Shown here: one piece after another, positions 33,276-37,031 of the stretch
Layout: every line of letters begins with the position of its first letter
Numbering within the stretch: the first letter of the stretch is position 1
From: an uncultured Sphingomonadales bacterium
GTDB taxonomy: Bacteria > Pseudomonadota > Alphaproteobacteria > Sphingomonadales > Sphingomonadaceae
Length of the DNA: 37,031 nt
Assembly (NCBI GenBank): GCA_937870585.1
Contig: CALMZE010000132.1
Span: forward strand, 1-37,031
Reading direction: 5' to 3'
The notes under the pieces: model-generated
Databases searched by the model: none
What the model was told of the DNA's origin: nothing
What the model saw: only the letters and a program-made list of their open reading frames with translations
Position numbers and translations under genes: made by a program

Positions 33276-34154
33276 TCATGCCCGGTTTGCCTTGTCTCTC
33301 TGGGTGGATGCCTGGATCGCCTCGCGCGCGGCCTGCCATTGCGCGTCGCTCATGCCATTCAGGTCTGCAAACGTGCCCGGCTGAGCGAGGTGCTGGCCGC
33401 CATCAATCGCTATGGTCTGGCCCGAAATGTAGTCGCAGCCGTCAGACAGCAGGAAGGTGATGAGGTTCTGCAACTCCGGCATCTGGCCAAAGCGGCCCAG
33501 CGGCACGGTGTCACTGCCCGTAGCGGAGGATTGTGCGTCGGGGATCGGGTTCAGTTTCTCCCACGCGCTTTCGGTGGGGAAAGGACCCGGCGCGGTGGCG
33601 TTCAACCGGATGCCATATTTGCCCCATTCAACCGCGAGCGACATCGTCATCGCGTGGAGTGCGGTTTTCGCCATGGCAGAGGGCACCACGAACGCCGAGC
33701 CGCTCCACACCCAAGTGACGAGATTGCTGACCACCGAACCCTTGATGCCCTGTTCGATCCAGCGTTTGCCGCACGCCAGCGTGACGAAGAAGCTGCCATC
33801 CATCACGGTGGAGGTGACAGCGCGAAAGCCGCGCGGGCTCAGATCCTTGGTGGGCGCGATGAAATTGGCAGCGGCATTGTTGACGAGTCCGGTGAGCGGA
33901 CCAGCCGCCCAGATCGCCTCCATCATTGCCTCAATCGAATCGGCGTCGCGGATGTCGCAAATATGTGCCTTCGCACCATGACCGATCTCAGCCACCGCCT
34001 CCTCCAGAACATTGGCGCGGCGGCCGCAGATATGGACCTGAGCGCCCTTCGCGGCGAGTGCCTTGCTGATTTCCTTGCCGAGCCCAGAGCCACCGCCAGT
34101 GACAAGAATCGACTTGCCTGCCAGCACGTCGCTCTTGAAAATATCCATGCTCAT
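33276..34154 (-). CDS. SDR-family 2,4-dienoyl-CoA reductase-like protein
   Basis: This 292-aa short-chain dehydrogenase has TGGGSGLGKEIS, HICGRRANVLEEAV, GLVNNAAANFIAPTKDLSPR and GSAFVVPSAMAKTALHAMT. The classical Tyr of YxxxK is Ser here (SAMAK), exactly as in 2,4-dienoyl-CoA reductases (DECR), where this block reads VVPSASAK. NATAPGPFPTESAW and SGQTIAIDGG follow. It should reduce a conjugated dienoyl-CoA with NADPH, useful for unsaturated or ring-derived acyl-CoAs. ATG 34154 has AAGGAG ten bases upstream; ATG 34148 is an alternative. It is the first gene of the leftward run and divergent from the next operon. Confidence 0.85.
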   Translation of the reverse strand: MSMDIFKSDVLAGKSILVTGGGSGLGKEISKALAAKGAQVHICGRRANVLEEAVAEIGHGAKAHICDIRDADSIEAMMEAIWAAGPLTGLVNNAAANFIAPTKDLSPRGFRAVTSTVMDGSFFVTLACGKRWIEQGIKGSVVSNLVTWVWSGSAFVVPSAMAKTALHAMTMSLAVEWGKYGIRLNATAPGPFPTESAWEKLNPIPDAQSSATGSDTVPLGRFGQMPELQNLITFLLSDGCDYISGQTIAIDGGQHLAQPGTFADLNGMSDAQWQAAREAIQASTQRDKANRA

Positions 34155-34226
34155 CAGCCATCGACTCCTTGGAATTCGGGAATTATGGCCGCCTAGTCTG
34201 CGTCCCTTCTCGAATATTGGTGAACC

Positions 34227-34238
34227 TGTTTACAAACA
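34227..34238. promoter_or_regulatory. Palindrome in the divergent catabolic promoter region
   Basis: TGTTT-AC-AAACA is a perfect 5-bp dyad with a 2-bp centre inside the 146-bp gap between the DECR-like gene and the HMG-CoA-synthase-like gene. GTGAAC precedes it. It is a candidate operator for the MarR regulator of this locus or a TetR protein elsewhere. Confidence 0.45.
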
Positions 34239-34300
34239 TCGCAAAGCCTGTCAAGAACTGCGTGTATTGAAAACGCAAAATGCTTCACAGCGGGGACAGG

Positions 34301-35734
34301 ATGGCAGGCTCACAGCGTGGAATTGCAAGGATAAGCGGCTATTTGCCGCTGTTGCGGCTGGACCGGGCGGCAGCGGCCAAGGCCCTGCGATTCTCCGGAT
34401 TGGGTGGTCGCGGTGCTGGCTACCGCTCCGTGGCCGGATGGGATGAAGATGCCTTCACGCTTGCGACTGAGGCGGCGCGCGGAACGCTTGTCGGATCCTA
34501 CCCCACGCAACTCATTTTCGCTTCCACCTCCGCCCCCTTCATCGAGCGCAGCCATGCTGGCGTGATGATCGATGCCCTCGCGTTGCCGCGCACCACGCGC
34601 ACGCAGGATGTGGCGGGCTCGCGCCGCTGCGGCCTCTCCGCGCTGCTCGATGCGCTGCTGGGGCGTGGCGATACTCTGGTGGCAGCAGGCGAAAGCCGCC
34701 CGGCCAAGGCAGGCAACCCGTTCCATTTTTCGTTTGGCGACGGCGGCGCAGCGGCCTTGGTGAGCGATGACGCCCCGGCCCGGCTGATCGGCCATGCCAG
34801 CCTCTCCCATGATCTGGTCGATCTCTACACTTCGCGCGAACACCCCACGCCCTATTCTTACGAAGAGCGGTTCGTGAAGGACACGGCCACACGCGGCATC
34901 ATCGTGCCCACCATCAAGGCGGCACTGGCGGATGCGGGTGTTGCGGCAAGCGACATCAGCCAATGCGTGATCATCGAGCCGCTGGCCGGCATGGCGCGCG
35001 ATGTGGCCAAGCTAACCGGAATAACTGCACCCAATCACGCCGCAGACCTCTCCGCCCAAGCAGGCGATCTCGGCGCGGCACACCCGCTCTTTGCGCTTGC
35101 CCTCGCGCTTGACGCCGCCAAGCCCGGAGACAAGGTTCTGGTCGCCGGATTCGGCAGTGGCTGCGATGCGCTGGTGTTTGACGTAGCTGGCCAGGTTCCC
35201 GGCGCGGCAGACACGAAAGCGGTACTATCGCAAGGCCTAGTCTTTGCCGATTACACCCGCTTCCTCTCGCTCACCGGCGCGCTCTCCCTCGATTGGGGTG
35301 TTCGGTCCGAATTTGAGCAGAAGGCGCAGGCGACGGTGCTGGAGCGCAATGGCCGCGACACGATTGGCTTTATCGGCGGGCGCGACGCAGCGGGCAATGT
35401 GCAATTCCCCAAAAGCCGCATCCCCATCCGCCCCGATGCCGATGGGCCGGAGCCCCTTGAGGATGTGCGGCTGGCGGACCTGACCGGCACGCTGGTTTCG
35501 GTCACCGCAGACCGGCTCAACTTCACGCCTGATCCGCCCTTCTGGTTCGGGCTGGTGCAGTTTGAGAATGGCGCGCGCGTGATGATGGAACTGACTGATG
35601 CCGATGCGAGAGGCTTTGCGGTGGGCGACAGACTCACCATGCGGTTGCGCATCAAATCGCACGATAAACGCCGGGGCTTTCGCACCTGGTTCTGGAAGGC
35701 TGCGCCGCTCGCGCGTCCGGAAATGGAGGGCTGA
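34301..35734 (+). CDS. HMG-CoA synthase-like protein fused to a DUF35-type OB domain
   Basis: This 477-aa two-domain protein has a thiolase-fold HMG-CoA-synthase-like domain at residues 1-355. It shows GAGYRSVAGWDEDAFTLATE and the acylation Cys C110 in SRRCGLSALLDALL, then FHFSFGDGGAAALV and VLVAGFGSGCDALV. Residues about 365-477 look like a DUF35 acyl-CoA-associated domain: FIGGRDAAGNVQFP, then an OB fold (LTGTLVSVTADRLNFTPDPP, GDRLTMRLRI). The zinc-ribbon cysteines normal in DUF35 are missing. In archaea, thiolase, DUF35 and HMG-CoA synthase form one complex, and here two of these are fused beside a thiolase gene. It may condense or cleave a CoA ester in this pathway. ATG 34301 is chosen because GGGGA precedes it. 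Confidence 0.78.
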   Translation: MAGSQRGIARISGYLPLLRLDRAAAAKALRFSGLGGRGAGYRSVAGWDEDAFTLATEAARGTLVGSYPTQLIFASTSAPFIERSHAGVMIDALALPRTTRTQDVAGSRRCGLSALLDALLGRGDTLVAAGESRPAKAGNPFHFSFGDGGAAALVSDDAPARLIGHASLSHDLVDLYTSREHPTPYSYEERFVKDTATRGIIVPTIKAALADAGVAASDISQCVIIEPLAGMARDVAKLTGITAPNHAADLSAQAGDLGAAHPLFALALALDAAKPGDKVLVAGFGSGCDALVFDVAGQVPGAADTKAVLSQGLVFADYTRFLSLTGALSLDWGVRSEFEQKAQATVLERNGRDTIGFIGGRDAAGNVQFPKSRIPIRPDADGPEPLEDVRLADLTGTLVSVTADRLNFTPDPPFWFGLVQFENGARVMMELTDADARGFAVGDRLTMRLRIKSHDKRRGFRTWFWKAAPLARPEMEG

Positions 35735-35737
35735 GCC

Positions 35738-36931
35738 ATGGCCACGGGTATCAAGGATAAGGTCGCCATCATCGGCATGGGCTGTACCGAATTTGGCGAA
35801 CATTGGGACAAGAGCCCCGAAGATCTGATGGCGACTGCCTTTGAGGAAGCGCTGGCCGATGCGGGCATCGCGCGCGACCAGATCGGGGCCGCGTGGATGG
35901 GCAATGCGCTGGACGACATCAATGTCGGCAACTCCGCTTTGCCCCTCGCCCACGCCTTGCGTCTGAAGACGATTCCCGTTTCGCGCGTCGAGAATATGTG
36001 CGCGACAGGCACGGAGGCCTTGCGCGCGGCGACCTATGCCGTGGCGGCGGGTGCGGTGGACATTGCGGTGGCGGTCGGCGTCGAGAAGCTCAAGGATACG
36101 GGCTATGGCGGGCTGCCCTTGCGGACCAAGGGCCTCGCGAACGATCTCTGGCTACCCTACGGCTCTGCGCCGGGCACCTTCGCGCAGCTGGCGGGGGCCT
36201 ATGCGGCCAAGCATGGCGTGGAGGCAGGCGACCTCAAGCGCGCGATGGCGCATGTCAGCTGGAAGAGCCATCAGAATGGCGCGGAGAATGCCAAGGCCCA
36301 TCTGCGCAAGGCGGTTGATATAGAGACCATTCTCAAGGCCCCGATGATCGCCGATCCGCTTGGCCTGTTTGATTGCTGCGGAGTCTCCGATGGCGCAGCG
36401 TGCGTGATCGTAACGACGCCAGACATTGCCAAAGGGCTGGGCATTGCCAACCCCGTCACCGTCAAAGCTATTCAGGTCTGCGCCAGCCATGGCTGGGAAA
36501 TGGGCTATGGCGAATGGGATGGGGCGAGTGTGCGCAACACGCAGGTCGCATCTCAAAGGGCCTATGCCGAAGCGGGCATTGCACCAGGTGATCTCTCGCT
36601 CACAGAAGTGCATGACTGCTTCTCTGTCACGGAACTGGTGACGATGGAAGACCTTGGCCTTTCCGCCGAAGGCCGCGCCATTTTTGATGTTCTGGATGGT
36701 CGCTATGATCGCGGCGGCGCCCTGCCTTGCCAGACCGATGGCGGCCTCAAATGCTTTGGCCATCCGGTTGGGGCATCCGGCCTGCGCATGGCCTATGAGG
36801 TTTATGCCCAGTTGCTGGGTCGCGCAGGCAGTCGTCAGCTTGCCAAGGTGGATTTCGGGCTTACCCACAATCTGGGGGGGCAGCCCGCGAACAGCGTGGC
36901 CGCCGTCTCCATTCTTGGACGTCTGAATTAG
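35738..36931 (+). CDS. SCP2-type thiolase family protein
   Basis: This 397-aa thiolase has VAIIGMGCTEFG at the start, the nucleophilic Cys88 in ENMCATGTEALRAA, GLFDCCGVSDGAACVIV, EVHDCFSVTELV with the catalytic His, and GGLKCFGHPVGASGLRMAYE. The family includes SCPx-like thiolases and non-decarboxylating partners of DUF35 proteins. It starts three bases after the HMG-CoA-synthase-like stop, so the two are co-translated and probably form a complex. It should cleave a beta-ketoacyl-CoA (or retro-aldol equivalent) late in the pathway. Confidence 0.88.
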   Translation: MATGIKDKVAIIGMGCTEFGEHWDKSPEDLMATAFEEALADAGIARDQIGAAWMGNALDDINVGNSALPLAHALRLKTIPVSRVENMCATGTEALRAATYAVAAGAVDIAVAVGVEKLKDTGYGGLPLRTKGLANDLWLPYGSAPGTFAQLAGAYAAKHGVEAGDLKRAMAHVSWKSHQNGAENAKAHLRKAVDIETILKAPMIADPLGLFDCCGVSDGAACVIVTTPDIAKGLGIANPVTVKAIQVCASHGWEMGYGEWDGASVRNTQVASQRAYAEAGIAPGDLSLTEVHDCFSVTELVTMEDLGLSAEGRAIFDVLDGRYDRGGALPCQTDGGLKCFGHPVGASGLRMAYEVYAQLLGRAGSRQLAKVDFGLTHNLGGQPANSVAAVSILGRLN

Positions 36932-36944
36932 GGAGATCGTGGCA

Positions 36945-37031
36945 TGGCCGGACTATATTTTGAAGAATTTGAGATTGGGCAGGAATTTGCCCATGAAATC
37001 CGTCGCACGGTGACGGATATGGACAATATCC
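36945..37031 (+). CDS. MaoC-family dehydratase, N-terminal part (partial)
   Basis: Only 29 residues are inside the window. The start YFEEFEIGQEFAHEIRRTVT is typical of MaoC-like (R)-specific enoyl-CoA or mesaconyl-CoA hydratases (hot-dog fold). A GGGAG site lies at a proper distance, 13 bp after the thiolase stop, and so the gene continues the operon. The catalytic Asp/His region lies beyond the window. Confidence 0.75.

Noticed and set aside
32312-33460. 382-aa plus-strand reading frame opposite the acyl-CoA dehydrogenase
   Set aside because: It is antisense to strongly conserved dehydrogenase motifs and crosses a REP pair.

Overview
The window reads as the end of a contig from a GC-rich alphaproteobacterium of the Sphingomonadales (Sphingobium/Novosphingobium-like). 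The evidence is the gene content: near-signature lignin-aromatic genes (LigU, LigI, FerC/FerB and LigE types), a PEP-CTERM/exopolysaccharide region, and the paired palindromic repeats common in sphingomonad genomes. Bases 1-48 are not biological: they match the Illumina P5/TruSeq adapter, so genomic sequence starts at about 49.

Region 1 (49-4504), aromatic catabolism. The 3' end of a 4-oxalomesaconate tautomerase gene (ligU) is followed by ligI (2-pyrone-4,6-dicarboxylate lactonase). A divergent pair comes next: a MarR regulator (ferC-like) and a feruloyl/p-coumaroyl-CoA hydratase-lyase (ferB). An AMP-forming acyl-CoA ligase, probably the hydroxycinnamoyl-CoA synthetase, follows. The ferB promoter has a visible -35/-10 with a palindrome over the -35.

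Region 2 (4547-22930), exopolysaccharide and its control. A soluble hybrid histidine kinase with an Hpt domain is followed by two divergent gene blocks. The first has a WecG/CpsF-WcaJ-type fusion facing left, and a flippase plus three glycosyltransferases facing right. The second has an outer-membrane export lipoprotein, a chain-length protein and a Wzy/ligase facing left, and a haem-NO sensor (H-NOX) plus a SypG/LuxO-like sigma54 response regulator facing right. Each of the two divergent intergenic regions holds two oppositely oriented sigma54 -24/-12 promoters around a phased array of TTGC-N5-GCAA sites. I infer one circuit: NO, H-NOX, hybrid kinase, response regulator, then four sigma54 promoters driving polysaccharide synthesis and autoregulation. 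A PEP-CTERM protein, a PrsT-like TPR lipoprotein and an LbtU-like porin follow; no exosortase is in the window.

Region 3 (22943-26219) holds a LigE-type beta-etherase (GST family), an AlkB/XylM-family membrane hydroxylase and a divergent cysteine-free MerR regulator.

Region 4 (26156-37031) is a CoA-thioester catabolic locus. The leftward genes, in transcription order from 34154, are a DECR-like SDR, acyl-CoA dehydrogenase, MarR, BadH-like dehydrogenase, BadI-like ring hydrolase, BKACE, acyl-CoA ligase and crotonase. Rightward from 34301 are an HMG-CoA-synthase-like/OB-fold fusion, an SCP2-type thiolase and the start of a MaoC hydratase. The set resembles the cyclohexanecarboxylate (Ali/Bad) route of Rhodopseudomonas palustris, combined with genes foreign to it. 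The substrate is not determinable from sequence; an alicyclic acid is the best guess. Several genes in regions 1 and 4 are separated by inverted-pair REP-like elements of three sequence families.
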